Assembly (NCBI GenBank): GCA_965227905.1
Contig: OZ245780.1
Span: 3,534,001-3,598,000, forward strand
Direction of reading: 5' to 3'
From: CBDDHT01 sp965227905
GTDB lineage: Bacteria; Pseudomonadota; Alphaproteobacteria; Rhizobiales; Methyloligellaceae
Length of the DNA stretch: 64,000 nucleotides
Positions 41,551 through 51,301 of this stretch are shown piece after piece. Made by a program: the position numbers and the translations under genes. The notes under the pieces are model-generated. The model searched no databases and was not told where the DNA came from. It saw only the letters and a list, made by a program, of their open reading frames with translations. The stretch's first letter is position 1; the number at the start of each line of letters is the position of its first letter.

Positions 41551-42714
41551 TCATTCGGCCGCTGCAATCGCTTCCAATTCAACTTCGGTGCTGACGCGGT
41601 TCGGTGGAAACACAAGGGCCGCCGTTGTACCTGCCCCAAGGGCTGTCTCAATCAGAAACTGACCGCCATGAGCTTCGGCTGCCAATCTGGCAATCGACAG
41701 GCCGATACCGAGGCCATTTCCTGATCGGGTTAGCGACATGTCGCCTTGCGAAAGCGGGTCCAAAAGCTCTTCAACACGAGAGGACTCGATCCCTGGACCA
41801 TCGTCCTTTACGAAGCAGACCAACTGGCCGCCACGTGCGACATCTGCACCGATCACGACAGCACCGCCACGTGGCGAATGCTCGATTGCATTGTCGATTA
41901 GATGCGTTACGGCGCGCTCGAAAACGGCGCGATCACAAACAATATCCACATCCGCATTCTCAGACGCTCTGTCGATGATTTCGACGCCGGCATCTCTTGC
42001 CTTGGCGGCCACGGCCTGTGCCGCGAGTGCAATCAGCTGGCGAACCGAAAGGTCCTGCTCGGCCAGGACCGGCTTCTCTGCAAGGAGACGAGAAAATATC
42101 AGCATATCCGAGACCATGCGGTCGAGGTTCAATGCCGCCTCACGGATGTGATCGGAAAAATCCTGCCGCCTTACATCGGGCGCCACATCGCCCTCCTGCT
42201 TCGCAAGCAGGTCAGAAAAACCGATTATCTGATGAAGAGGCGTGCGGAATTCATGAGTGACGACCGATAGCACATCGCTCTTCAGTTGGCTGGCCGCTTC
42301 GGCCGTATCGCGCGACTTTCTGAGTTCGTGTTCGTGGCGACTGGCGCGCAACATATAGCGCACATGGTGTCCGAACTGAGTCCAGTTGAGGGGTTTGATC
42401 ATGAACGATGTCGCACCAAGCGCGAATGCGCGCTCGATTGGCTCGTACTCGTCATGTGTCGTGACGACGACGACCGGGATGTGGCGTGTCTTATCCCCGT
42501 TACGCACCCTTTGAAGCAGGCCGAAACCATCGAGTTCCGGCATATCGAGATCGCTGATCAGCAGGTCAAATTCGCGGCTGTTCAGTAGCGCGACCGCTTC
42601 GATGCCATTTTTTGCGCACGAGACACGATATCCGGCCGACGAGAGCGACGAACGAGCCAGCTCAAGCAGTACAGGATCGTCGTCTGCAACGAGAATATGA
42701 TCGCATTTGTTCAC
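41551..42714 (-). CDS. Receiver-histidine kinase fusion (cytosolic)
   Basis: The 387-residue protein (GTG start) has an N-terminal receiver: ILVADDDPVLL, phosphoacceptor in LLISDLDMPELDG, KPLN lysine. A short linker follows, then a HisKA domain with VTHEFRTPL and a HATPase_c domain (NAIEHS N-box, DDGPGI, GNGLGIGLSIARL). No membrane segment. The receiver-kinase order suggests a middle station in a phosphorelay, receiving phosphate from another kinase such as the hybrid enzyme encoded divergently at 42895. Confidence 0.92.
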   Translation of the reverse strand: MNKCDHILVADDDPVLLELARSSLSSAGYRVSCAKNGIEAVALLNSREFDLLISDLDMPELDGFGLLQRVRNGDKTRHIPVVVVTTHDEYEPIERAFALGATSFMIKPLNWTQFGHHVRYMLRASRHEHELRKSRDTAEAASQLKSDVLSVVTHEFRTPLHQIIGFSDLLAKQEGDVAPDVRRQDFSDHIREAALNLDRMVSDMLIFSRLLAEKPVLAEQDLSVRQLIALAAQAVAAKARDAGVEIIDRASENADVDIVCDRAVFERAVTHLIDNAIEHSPRGGAVVIGADVARGGQLVCFVKDDGPGIESSRVEELLDPLSQGDMSLTRSGNGLGIGLSIARLAAEAHGGQFLIETALGAGTTAALVFPPNRVSTEVELEAIAAAE

Positions 42715-42894
42715 GATAGTCTGCAGTTCATCTATCTGCTGTCAGATTGACGTTCGGGCATCGAATTCCAAAAACTTTAACCGTTAAGTGCTGAGGAACC
42801 GTAAACGCCCGGTTTCAAAGAAAAAAACACTCATGCAGAGACCCTTAACGTCCGACCGTTATGGTGAAATGATGATTCGCTAAGTTGATCGCAA

Positions 42895-45699
42895 ATGACG
42901 CATCCACTTGAAAATTGTGGGAAAAACCACATTCCAACCCGCTCGACGATTGGGCGAAAACTCGTTGGAATTGTGCTTATTGCCGTTGCCACGACGCTGC
43001 TTATCGCGACGGTTGCATCCAGCTGGCTTGAAATCTCTCGCTATTCGGCAGCTAAGAGTGCCGAAATTCGGGGGACGGCATTTGTGTTTTCAGCCGCCGT
43101 TGCAGAGCCTCTGGCACTCGGTGATCGCATCGGGATCCTTCGTGCACTCAGAGCCATTGGCCAGGTCCCACATTTCGTCCATGCCGGGGTTGAGAACGCA
43201 GACGGTCAGCGCATCGCGGAACTCGGAGCGACGGTTGCATTGGAGGAGCGTGCCGATCTCCCGGTCTTCCTGAGAAAAACACTCGACGTGCGGGTTCCGA
43301 TCAAGAAGGCCGGCGTTACGATCGGTCACCTGACGGTTCTCGCCGATACCAGCGATCTGAAAGAAAAGCTGATCGGCAATCTCCTGATCGGCCTTCTGGC
43401 GGCACTGTCGGCAGCAGCAGTCGGCATCCTGATCGCCATCAAGCTGCAGCACCGCATCACGGATCCACTGCGGAGGCTGACCCAGTCGATGCTTGATGTC
43501 CAGCAAACCAGTGACTTCTCGCGGAATGTCAAATTCAGCTCCAATGATGAAACCGGCCTCCTCGTCGATTCATTCAATGGCATGATGACCCAGATCCGCG
43601 ACCGCGATAATCGCCTTGCCGATCATCTTGAGAATCTCGAGCGAACGGTCGAGGAACGAACCATCGACTATCGAGAGGCGAAAGAGGCTGCAGAAGACGC
43701 CAATGCGGCCAAGTCAGACTTTCTTGCGACCATGAGCCACGAGATCCGCACGCCGATGAACGGCATGCTGGTCATGGCCGAACTCCTCGCATCGGCGGAA
43801 CTGACCGACCGTCATCGCCGCTACGCGGACGTTGTCGTCAAATCGGGCCAGAGCCTGCTCGCAATCATCAACGACATTCTGGATTTCTCAAAAATCGAGT
43901 CCGGCAAGATGGATCTGGAGGCCGTAGCGCTGGATCCTGGAGAACTCGTCGACGATGTCCTCAGCCTCTTTTGGGAGAAGGCGAGCAGCAAAGGTGTGGA
44001 CCTGTCGGCCTATGTCGCTGCGGATGTACCCGTATCGGTCGAAGGAGATCCGGTCCGCCTCAATCAAATCCTGTCGAACCTCGTGAACAACGCGTTGAAG
44101 TTTACCGAAGACGGCCATGTCTGCATCACGGTTACGACCGCAAGACGTTTGTCCCGCGGCGGAGCGACGGGGCTGCGTTTCGCTGTTTCCGACACTGGAA
44201 TCGGAATTCCTGAGGACAAGCTGGATACGATCTTCGAGTCGTTCTCGCAGGCCGATCAGTCAACCACCCGCAAGTTCGGGGGCACGGGCCTTGGCCTCGC
44301 CATCTGCAAGCGGCTGGTTACGGCAATGGACGGCGAATTGAATGTCACGAGCACGTATGGCGAGGGTTCGGAATTCAGTTTCACGATGAAAACCCGCGAT
44401 TTGAGCGAGGGCACCAACAACACTTCGGCAAGCGCATCGACATCTCAGCGGAATGCCATTGTCGCTCTTTCCGGTAGCGCCACAGTCGATACGATGTTGC
44501 GTTATCTGAACGATCGCAACATCTCCGCCCGGCATATCGAGCCGGATCATTTCACGCCCGATAGCATAGGCGATGCCGCGATTGTTTTCGCTGATCCGGG
44601 ACTCATCGGCGGTTTTTTACAAACGTCAGATTCCGCCGGCCCACCAAAACCCTTTGCTATCTGTGTCTCTCAAATGGGCGACACCAGGAGCGACGCAGCT
44701 CTTGAAGCCGGATCGGCCCATGACGTCCTCATGCGGCCTATATCGCGCAAAGGCTTCGGTGCGCTGATCGATAGATTAGCCGACGGCAAGCCGCTTGGTC
44801 GCAAGGCGTTGCAGAGTAGCAAAGCCGCCGAAACCCCTCGCTTCACAGGTGTAAGCGTGCTTGTGGCAGACGACAGTCCGGTGAACCGGGAAGTCGTTAT
44901 TGAGGCCTTGAAACAGCTCGATGTGCGCGCGGACGTGGTCGAAGACGGGCAACAGGCGCTCGAACAGGCATTGCGGCAAGATTACGATCTCATTTTCATG
45001 GATTGCAGCATGCCTGTCATGGACGGGTTCGAAGCAACCCGCCACATCCGTGCCGCAGAAACGGAGCGTGGAAGCAAACGCGTTCCCATCGTCGCCCTCA
45101 CTGCCCATGTCGCCGGCACGTCTGCCGACGCCTGGCGTGATGCCGGTATGGACGCCTATCTGACAAAACCATTCCGTCTGACCGACCTCTCAGGCTGTTT
45201 CGAAACCTTCGTTGGTCCGGGTGAGATCGTTCAGGTGGAACCTGACACATCAGATAGAGACAATGCACCGGTCGCGACCCAACCGCCAAGTCCCCCTCCT
45301 GAAGAGCCGACAGACAACGCGATCCCGGTTATCGACGACGATGTGCTCGACGGTGTCGCTGCCTGCAGTCCCGGTGCCGGTCAGGCGCTTGTGCTCAAGG
45401 TGCTCGGGCTATTTGAATCCCACGCGCCGGCTGCCTTGTTGAAGTTGGCGGAGACGGCGCAGACCGACAACCATAAAACCATCGGCGAAGCAGCGCATGC
45501 ATTGAAATCCATGGCTCGGAACATCGGCGCCAATCGTCTGGCCGAAGCCTGCGGTGTGCTCGAGGCGGAAGCGCGCTCGGGTGACGTTGTCGAACTGAAG
45601 TCACGGCTGGTGACAATCCACCAGTGCGTTGTCGATGCGCTTGCCGAAATCAAACGCCGCAAATCTGCCGACCATGACACCCGGCGAACAGGGTCTTGA
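42895..45699 (+). CDS. Hybrid sensor histidine kinase with HAMP, receiver and HPt domains
   Basis: The 934-residue membrane kinase has a membrane segment about 23-44, a periplasmic CHASE8-like sensor part to about 160, a second membrane segment, HAMP (about 190-240), HisKA with ATMSHEIRTP (His282), HATPase (NALKFTEDG, GTGLGLAIC), a receiver with Asp703 in LIFMDCSMPVMDG, and a C-terminal HPt with His868 in AHALKSMARNIG. It is a complete phosphorelay in one chain. The output regulator is not fused; the RR/HPt pair and receivers nearby are candidates. The ligand is unknown. Confidence 0.92.
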   Translation: MTHPLENCGKNHIPTRSTIGRKLVGIVLIAVATTLLIATVASSWLEISRYSAAKSAEIRGTAFVFSAAVAEPLALGDRIGILRALRAIGQVPHFVHAGVENADGQRIAELGATVALEERADLPVFLRKTLDVRVPIKKAGVTIGHLTVLADTSDLKEKLIGNLLIGLLAALSAAAVGILIAIKLQHRITDPLRRLTQSMLDVQQTSDFSRNVKFSSNDETGLLVDSFNGMMTQIRDRDNRLADHLENLERTVEERTIDYREAKEAAEDANAAKSDFLATMSHEIRTPMNGMLVMAELLASAELTDRHRRYADVVVKSGQSLLAIINDILDFSKIESGKMDLEAVALDPGELVDDVLSLFWEKASSKGVDLSAYVAADVPVSVEGDPVRLNQILSNLVNNALKFTEDGHVCITVTTARRLSRGGATGLRFAVSDTGIGIPEDKLDTIFESFSQADQSTTRKFGGTGLGLAICKRLVTAMDGELNVTSTYGEGSEFSFTMKTRDLSEGTNNTSASASTSQRNAIVALSGSATVDTMLRYLNDRNISARHIEPDHFTPDSIGDAAIVFADPGLIGGFLQTSDSAGPPKPFAICVSQMGDTRSDAALEAGSAHDVLMRPISRKGFGALIDRLADGKPLGRKALQSSKAAETPRFTGVSVLVADDSPVNREVVIEALKQLDVRADVVEDGQQALEQALRQDYDLIFMDCSMPVMDGFEATRHIRAAETERGSKRVPIVALTAHVAGTSADAWRDAGMDAYLTKPFRLTDLSGCFETFVGPGEIVQVEPDTSDRDNAPVATQPPSPPPEEPTDNAIPVIDDDVLDGVAACSPGAGQALVLKVLGLFESHAPAALLKLAETAQTDNHKTIGEAAHALKSMARNIGANRLAEACGVLEAEARSGDVVELKSRLVTIHQCVVDALAEIKRRKSADHDTRRTGS

Positions 45700-45715
45700 G
45701 TTCCGGCCTATCGCG

Positions 45716-46936
45716 CTAGTCGTCTTGTACGGCTTCCACCCGAGACGATATGAGCGCGCAGAAGAATGCGGCCAATGCCAGCGCTGAGATAGACAGGAGC
45801 GTCCACAAGGGCGTGTCGTATCCGCCGGACGCGGCCCAGATCAGGGCAGCAAGCGAAGGGGCAAGCGCGCGCGCAACCGTGACAGGAAACGCAATGGCCC
45901 CATTGATGGCACCATAACCTTGTGCGCCGAAGATTTCGGCAATCGATGTTGCACGCAGGATTGTGAGCACACCGTTTCCAATACCAAGTGCAATCGCAAA
46001 ACAGGCGATGGTCCAAAAACTCTCCGGTGCCAGAAGGATGATTGCGAATGCGGCAACGGGAAACCCGAAGGCAACGCACCCAGTGAGCCCGAGACCGAGT
46101 TTCGATGCAATCAGTGTGACGATGAACCGGCCGGCCACTTGCGCCGGTCCGATGAGAGAGACGGCAGAAACAACGAGAGCGAGCGCATAACCGCGTTCAG
46201 ACAGCATTGGAACAATGTGAAAGACTACGGCAGAAATCGAACAGATGGCAGCGGTAAAAGCGATCGTCAGCCACCAGAATACAGGACGGCGCATGGCCGC
46301 AACGAGAACAGGCCCCGTGCGCTCTCTGCCGCGCTCCGTGCTGCCGAGCTTCGATTGTCCCGCAAGCGTGAAAAAGTTGATCGGCGCCGCAATCACGATG
46401 TTGAACAGCGCCAGGGCAACGAGAGCCATGCGCCATTCGAACTGTTCGATCAAGGCATAGGTCAGCGGTATAAAAGCGGTACTGGCAAGTCCGCCGATTA
46501 GTGTGAGAGAGGCGATGCCGCGCCGCCCCCGCTCGCCCAGCGTGCGCACAAGCACGGCGAAGGCGGGTTCGTAAAGTGCACCTGCCAGCACGACGCCGAG
46601 GCCGGCCCATATGACGAAGAATTGAGCGCTCGTCTGAACTTGCGACCAGGCAAGCAACAGGACTCCGCCGGCCAGCGAAGCGCCTGTCATCAACTGCCGC
46701 GCATAACCACGATCCACCAGCGCGCCGACGGGAATCGAGCATACACCGGAAATCAAGAGACCGACCGTGAGAGCACCGGTCAACTCGGTCCGGGCCAGCC
46801 CCAGATCCGCTTCCATCGGCTCGAGGAAGAGCGTGAATCCGTAATAGAGTGTTCCCCAGGAGACCAGTTGTGCGACAGAGAGCGGCCAGACAAGGCGTGC
46901 CGCATCAGCGCTCGAACTCCCCCCCGATTGCGTCAT
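45716..46936 (-). CDS. Major facilitator superfamily transporter
   Basis: The 406-residue protein has twelve predicted helices, including MFS features GVCSIPVGALVDRGYARQ between helices 2 and 3, and ALGIGNGVLTILRATSIAEIFG in the second half, reminiscent of monocarboxylate/oxalate-formate antiporter-type MFS. ATG 46936 overlaps the stop of the acetyltransferase gene (ATGA), so the two form an operon. Substrate unknown; the partner suggests export of an acetylated or toxic compound. Confidence 0.88.
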   Translation of the reverse strand: MTQSGGSSSADAARLVWPLSVAQLVSWGTLYYGFTLFLEPMEADLGLARTELTGALTVGLLISGVCSIPVGALVDRGYARQLMTGASLAGGVLLLAWSQVQTSAQFFVIWAGLGVVLAGALYEPAFAVLVRTLGERGRRGIASLTLIGGLASTAFIPLTYALIEQFEWRMALVALALFNIVIAAPINFFTLAGQSKLGSTERGRERTGPVLVAAMRRPVFWWLTIAFTAAICSISAVVFHIVPMLSERGYALALVVSAVSLIGPAQVAGRFIVTLIASKLGLGLTGCVAFGFPVAAFAIILLAPESFWTIACFAIALGIGNGVLTILRATSIAEIFGAQGYGAINGAIAFPVTVARALAPSLAALIWAASGGYDTPLWTLLSISALALAAFFCALISSRVEAVQDD

Positions 46937-47496
46937 CCTGCTCCGACGATCTCGCTTCTCCGCTCCATGAAGACGACATCGCGCCACTGTCCCTTAAGCG
47001 GGCCATACGTCATGCACCCGAGCCCGCGCCGTCTGCCAATTACCGTGAAACCGAAGTCTGCATGGAGCGCCAGGCTCGCTTCATTCTCAGCGAATATACC
47101 AGCCTGCAGGGTCCAGAATCCTGCGGCTTCCGAAGCTTGAACGGCCTTTCCCAACAAGGTGCGCCCTACCCCTCTGCCGCGGTCGTCCTTCGAGACATAG
47201 ATGCTGATCTCGGCGACACCCTTATAGACCGGACGCGACGAGACCCCCGCCAGCGCGACCCAGCCGGCAACCTGCCCGCCCGAAACGGCAACGAGCCGTG
47301 CGTCGGGAAGATGTCCGTCGTCCCACGCCTGCCAGGATGGGACGTCGGCTGTGAAAGTGGCGTTCCCGGTATCGATGCCATCCTTGTAGATCCGGAGTAC
47401 GGCATCCGCATCGTCAGAAGTCATCGGGCGTACGCATATCGCACTTCCCGGCTTCGCTACGACGCCACATTCGTCAGTTGTCTGCATCACGGTCAT
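46933..47496 (-). CDS. GNAT acetyltransferase (phosphinothricin/methionine-sulfoximine type)
   Basis: The 187-residue N-acetyltransferase carries FTADVPSWQAWD, GWVALAGVSSRPVYKGVAEISIYV, the acetyl-CoA loop DDRGRGVGRTLL and ALHADFGFTVIGRRRGLGCM-type C-terminal motifs of the PAT/MddA branch. It acetylates the amine of phosphinothricin- or methionine-sulfone-like compounds in relatives. It is coupled to an MFS gene and divergent from a LysR gene that may regulate both. Confidence 0.9.
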   Translation of the reverse strand: MTVMQTTDECGVVAKPGSAICVRPMTSDDADAVLRIYKDGIDTGNATFTADVPSWQAWDDGHLPDARLVAVSGGQVAGWVALAGVSSRPVYKGVAEISIYVSKDDRGRGVGRTLLGKAVQASEAAGFWTLQAGIFAENEASLALHADFGFTVIGRRRGLGCMTYGPLKGQWRDVVFMERRSEIVGAG

Positions 47497-47596
47497 TTGT
47501 CTCGAATTCCCATATCCTAGATCGCTATCCCATTTTATGTTGGATCGCGCTGTAGAAAAATTTATTCTTTTTCACGAAATCATTATGAGAATTGAT

Positions 47597-48514
47597 ATGA
47601 AGCCGCTCTACCCTTCGCTTTCGCGTCTCCGCGCTCTGCGTGCGGTCTGCTCGACCGGCAGCTTTTCGATGGCAGCCGAGCAGCTTCTCCTGACGCAACC
47701 GGCCGTCTCGAGCCAGATCCGTCAACTCGAGCACGAAACGGGTGTGCAGCTCGTGGAGCGGATCGGCAAGCGCGCCAAGGCAACGGCGGAAGGCGCCGTG
47801 CTGATCGAGTCGGCAACACGTATCTTCGATGAGCTCGATAAATCACTCGAGCAACTGAATCTGATGCACGGGGAAACGTCCGGCCCTTTGCATATAGGGG
47901 CTGGCGCGACAGCCGCAACCCATCTGCTTCCGGGCGTTCTCGCCGACTTCGAACGCCAGCATCCGAAAGTCGAGATCCGGCTGACCACGGGTAACACAAG
48001 GGACATGCTGCCTGCGCTCAAGAGAGCTGACATGGATATCGCCATCGTAACCGGTCCCGTAACGGAAGGTGAGCTCAGCCATGCTCCTTTCTTCACCGAT
48101 CGGTTGTTCTGCCTTGCACCGCTAGCGGAAGTGCGGCGGGTGAAGGCTCTGAAGCCGGCTGATTTTCAAGACAAGCGTTTGGTTCTGTATGAGCCGGGCG
48201 GCTACATCCGAAATATTATCGACGCCTGGTTTTCGTGCGCTGAAGTGCGTCCAGGCGAGGTTTTCGACATCGGAAATGCAGACGCCCAAGCGAACTTTGT
48301 CCGTGCCGGTTTCGGCTGGTCGATCATTTCTGAAATGGCGGGTACACCAGAGGCTGCACGCGGCGGCGTAAAGCTCATACCGTTAACGCCTCCCCTTAGC
48401 CGTGAAATCGTCGTGGCCTGGCGTGCCGATCGAAGCGATCGCCCTGCAATATCAGCGGCTTCCCGCCTTTTTTCAATGTTCGGAAAGTCGCGCGAGCCAC
48501 TAACGGACCCTTAA
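47597..48514 (+). CDS. LysR family transcriptional regulator
   Basis: About 305 residues from ATG 47597 (MKPLYPSLSRLRALRAV); ATG 47585 is an alternative. The wHTH is AAEQLLLTQPAVSSQIRQLE, followed by a CbbR/CysB-like effector domain with HLLPGVLADFERQHP. It is divergent from the acetyltransferase/MFS pair and probably regulates them. The inducer is unknown. Confidence 0.88.
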   Translation: MKPLYPSLSRLRALRAVCSTGSFSMAAEQLLLTQPAVSSQIRQLEHETGVQLVERIGKRAKATAEGAVLIESATRIFDELDKSLEQLNLMHGETSGPLHIGAGATAATHLLPGVLADFERQHPKVEIRLTTGNTRDMLPALKRADMDIAIVTGPVTEGELSHAPFFTDRLFCLAPLAEVRRVKALKPADFQDKRLVLYEPGGYIRNIIDAWFSCAEVRPGEVFDIGNADAQANFVRAGFGWSIISEMAGTPEAARGGVKLIPLTPPLSREIVVAWRADRSDRPAISAASRLFSMFGKSREPLTDP

Positions 48515-48605
48515 ACGTATCGTGCCATAGTGCGCACGAAAAACTGTTTGGCTATGCAACTGCGCACCGCCAAAACAATCAATTTTGCGCCTTTTCGGAG
48601 CCTCC

Positions 48606-49802
48606 ATGACTGCATCGACACATGCCATCGACAGCGTCTTGATCATGGACGACGATCCAATCCTATGCGCCGTCGCAGAGTCCTTTTTTCAAACACGCGG
48701 TGCGACCAAGATCTGGACCGCTGAAGACGGCAAACAGGCACTCGATCTCCTCTACGATCGCAGCCAAGAGTTCGACTTCATTCTGACCGATCTCAATATG
48801 CCGAAGCTCGATGGCGTGCAGTTCTTCCGCTACATGAAGAAATGCAACTATGACGGCCCCTTCGCTATATTGAGTGGCGAAGATCAAGCCGTCCTTCGTA
48901 CGGCCGAGCGTCTTGCGCGATCCCACGATCTCAATCTGATCGGAGCGCTGACCAAACCCTTCAATCCCAACGAACTGGAGGGACTGCTGACGGCTCTCAA
49001 ACCCAAGTCGGCAAATGGTGGTTCATCTTCGAATATCCGTGTGACACCGAACGACGTGGAAGCCGCAATCGAAGCCGGGCAGATCGTGCCCTACTACCAG
49101 CCAAAGGTTGATGTTCCAGGGGGCGAAACAAAGAGTGCCGAATGTCTGGCACGCTGGATCCATCCCAAACTCGGCCTCATTCCACCGGATGTCTTCATTC
49201 CGATTGCGGAAGAATATGGCCTCATCCTGAAGCTGACCGATGCCATGCTGACCCGGATGATCGAAGACGCACTTGTCTGGGACCGTTATGGGATCAAGGT
49301 GAGTTATGCTCTCAATCTGAGCGCGACGATCCTCGAAGATCTCGACTTTCCCGATCATGTCGCCAACGTCATCGATAGCGCCGGACTTCAACGGACGCGT
49401 TTCACATTCGAGATCACTGAAAGTCAGATCCTGCACAACAAGTCGGCAGCCCTGGAAGTTGTCACGCGTCTCCGGCTTTTGGGCTTCTCGATCTCGATCG
49501 ACGATTTTGGGACAGGTTACTCAAACCTCGAAAACCTGCGCGAATTTCCATTCTCAGAGCTCAAGATCGATCGCTCCTTCATCCAGAATGCCGACACAGA
49601 CCCGTTTGCAAAGACCTGTGTTGAGACCAGCGTCAGTCTTGGAAAGAATCTCGGATTGAAAATCGTCGCCGAAGGTGTCGAGACCGCCGGCCACTTGAAA
49701 CTTGCCGCAAAAGCCGGCGTCGACCAGATCCAAGGCTACTATTTCTCCAAGCCGCTTCCGCCCGAGGGTTTCATGCGCTGGTGCCTCGACCATCCAGCCT
49801 AG
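48606..49802 (+). CDS. REC-EAL c-di-GMP phosphodiesterase
   Basis: The 398-residue protein starts at ATG 48606 after GGAG. It has an N-terminal receiver (VLIMDDDPIL, DFILTDLNMPKLDG, LTKPFN) and a C-terminal EAL domain. Catalytic residues are kept: AECLARW at the EAL site (E present, A replaced by C), NLSAT, FEITES, DDFGTGYSNL, ELKIDRSF, VAEGVE and QGYYFSKPL. It is thus likely an active c-di-GMP hydrolase controlled by phosphorylation. It fits the c-di-GMP theme of the neighbouring polysaccharide genes. Confidence 0.93.
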   Translation: MTASTHAIDSVLIMDDDPILCAVAESFFQTRGATKIWTAEDGKQALDLLYDRSQEFDFILTDLNMPKLDGVQFFRYMKKCNYDGPFAILSGEDQAVLRTAERLARSHDLNLIGALTKPFNPNELEGLLTALKPKSANGGSSSNIRVTPNDVEAAIEAGQIVPYYQPKVDVPGGETKSAECLARWIHPKLGLIPPDVFIPIAEEYGLILKLTDAMLTRMIEDALVWDRYGIKVSYALNLSATILEDLDFPDHVANVIDSAGLQRTRFTFEITESQILHNKSAALEVVTRLRLLGFSISIDDFGTGYSNLENLREFPFSELKIDRSFIQNADTDPFAKTCVETSVSLGKNLGLKIVAEGVETAGHLKLAAKAGVDQIQGYYFSKPLPPEGFMRWCLDHPA

Positions 49803-49957
49803 TGGACTGACCACTGCCGATTGTCGATGAAGCGAACGCACGTTCGCGAAAGGCGGCTTCACCACTGTCTGTGGTACGGCTCGATCCGGCAGCACTAAAT
49901 TGTGCATCCATACTCTTGTGTCAGTTGAGCCTGGACGCCGACTGGTTCAGCAACTCT

Positions 49958-50179
49958 TCAATCGAGTTCCGCTATCAACATTCTTGCTTTTCTGCGTTGC
50001 TTCTTGTTGGTCTTGAGTCTGGCTTCAAGATTTTTGATTTTCGCCCCAGACTCCTCCGCTCTTAGTTTTCTTTCGAGCTTGTCTCTCGTTTTATCGAGCT
50101 TGATCGCGATCTTCTTGAACGCTTTGCGTTTTTTGGAACGCTTCAGACCGTCCGCGTTGAAAAGGTCGAACATGTTCAT
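49958..50179 (-). CDS. Small Lys/Arg-rich coiled-coil protein (73 aa)
   Basis: Starting at an internal ATG (50179) the product MNMFDLFNADGLKRSKKRKA is strongly basic with a predicted helix and coiled coil (about 20-73). The GTGGAA ribosome site is weak; an alternative start is GTG 50272. No domain is recognised. It may be a nucleic-acid-binding or polymer-binding small protein, or a non-coding frame. Confidence 0.45.
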   Translation of the reverse strand: MNMFDLFNADGLKRSKKRKAFKKIAIKLDKTRDKLERKLRAEESGAKIKNLEARLKTNKKQRRKARMLIAELD

Positions 50180-50347
50180 TTCCACGGCACCGTTTGGTGA
50201 AGAGTAACCGTGACACGGATACGACAGTTGGATGACAGGTGAGTGACAATCTGTGCAGCCGCGGAAAATCAATCGCTTGCGTTCTTTGGCGTTACAATAT
50301 GCGACCGTACAGCCCCAGGCCGACCGCTATACCGACGACCACGAATG

Positions 50348-51157
50348 CTATTGCTTGATGCCGGAGATCGCGTCCCTAAACGGCGAGCGACGGGGCACCG
50401 ACGACTTCAGGAAGCATTTGCGAGCCTTGGTGTTGTAGGTGAATGCTCGGCACCGCCTGTCATTCTTGCACTCATACTCGCAATCATCGTAATGGACTTT
50501 GCCAGGCATCGCGTAATAGTCGCCACCAAACAGGTCGTAGCCATCCAAGATTGTGAAGTCGGCCGCTTGGGGCACTGACGCCGTGTTGCCGACACATTGT
50601 CCTCCGCTGAACGTGAAACCGGACGGACAAGTCGGCGTAACAGTCTGCGGACCGCCAACCGCATTGGTTGACGTCAGCACTTCTTTCTTAATGAGCCGGA
50701 AGTCGCGACCGCTGAAATCATAATAGTGCCTGGCCAACGGTTCTTCCTCATCGATCATTCCGGTCAGGATCAGAAGATCACTGCCACTTTCGAAATCGAT
50801 CGGATTGATGTCATCGCCACCTTCGAACCAACAGCAGATCGTGCCAGGTAGAAACTGCACAGCACCTGATCTCGCGTTGATGACGGCACCCATCAGACAC
50901 TGCGCGCCACAGCCCCAGGTCGCCAGAATGTGATCACCAGCGAAATTCACGCCACCTTTGGCAGCATTCCGCAAGCGCGTCCGATAGGTCCGGGCATCAC
51001 GGTGAGATGTCAGGTCTGGGGATTGCACGCGTCCCGAATAGAAAGGAGCGGGATAGTCCTGGAACCGCGGTTGAGCATTCGCCGAACCGGAATCAAATGC
51101 CGTCCAACTGAATGCAAAAAGGGTGAAGACGATGCTGAAAAACCTGGAGACTATGAT
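50348..51157 (-). CDS. Secreted PAN-domain protein without a canonical start codon
   Basis: The C-terminal 70 residues form a PAN/Apple domain (DGYDLFGG, CEYECKNDRRCRAFTY, CFLKSS, SGIK) with paired cysteines. Reading upstream in frame, an N-terminal secretion signal ending SANAQ is encoded, and GGAGGT lies 6 nt before an ATC (51157-51155) and 9 nt before an ATA (51154-51152). No ATG, GTG or TTG occurs in frame between the upstream stop and an internal GTG at 51028, which would delete the signal. So a non-canonical ATC or ATA start is likely. A secreted matrix or adhesin protein is a reasonable guess. Confidence 0.75.
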   Translation of the reverse strand: MIVSRFFSIVFTLFAFSWTAFDSGSANAQPRFQDYPAPFYSGRVQSPDLTSHRDARTYRTRLRNAAKGGVNFAGDHILATWGCGAQCLMGAVINARSGAVQFLPGTICCWFEGGDDINPIDFESGSDLLILTGMIDEEEPLARHYYDFSGRDFRLIKKEVLTSTNAVGGPQTVTPTCPSGFTFSGGQCVGNTASVPQAADFTILDGYDLFGGDYYAMPGKVHYDDCEYECKNDRRCRAFTYNTKARKCFLKSSVPRRSPFRDAISGIKQ

Positions 51158-51301
51158 ACCGGGACCTCCACAAATCGGCGGTGACTGGAGGACTCACTAT
51201 CACAGGTCTCCGCTAACGGAGCAAATCGTTCCCAGGACACAGGCAATTAATGGATAACGTCAAACTCGTCGTGTCCGCTAACAAAATACCTTCTACCGTC
51301 T

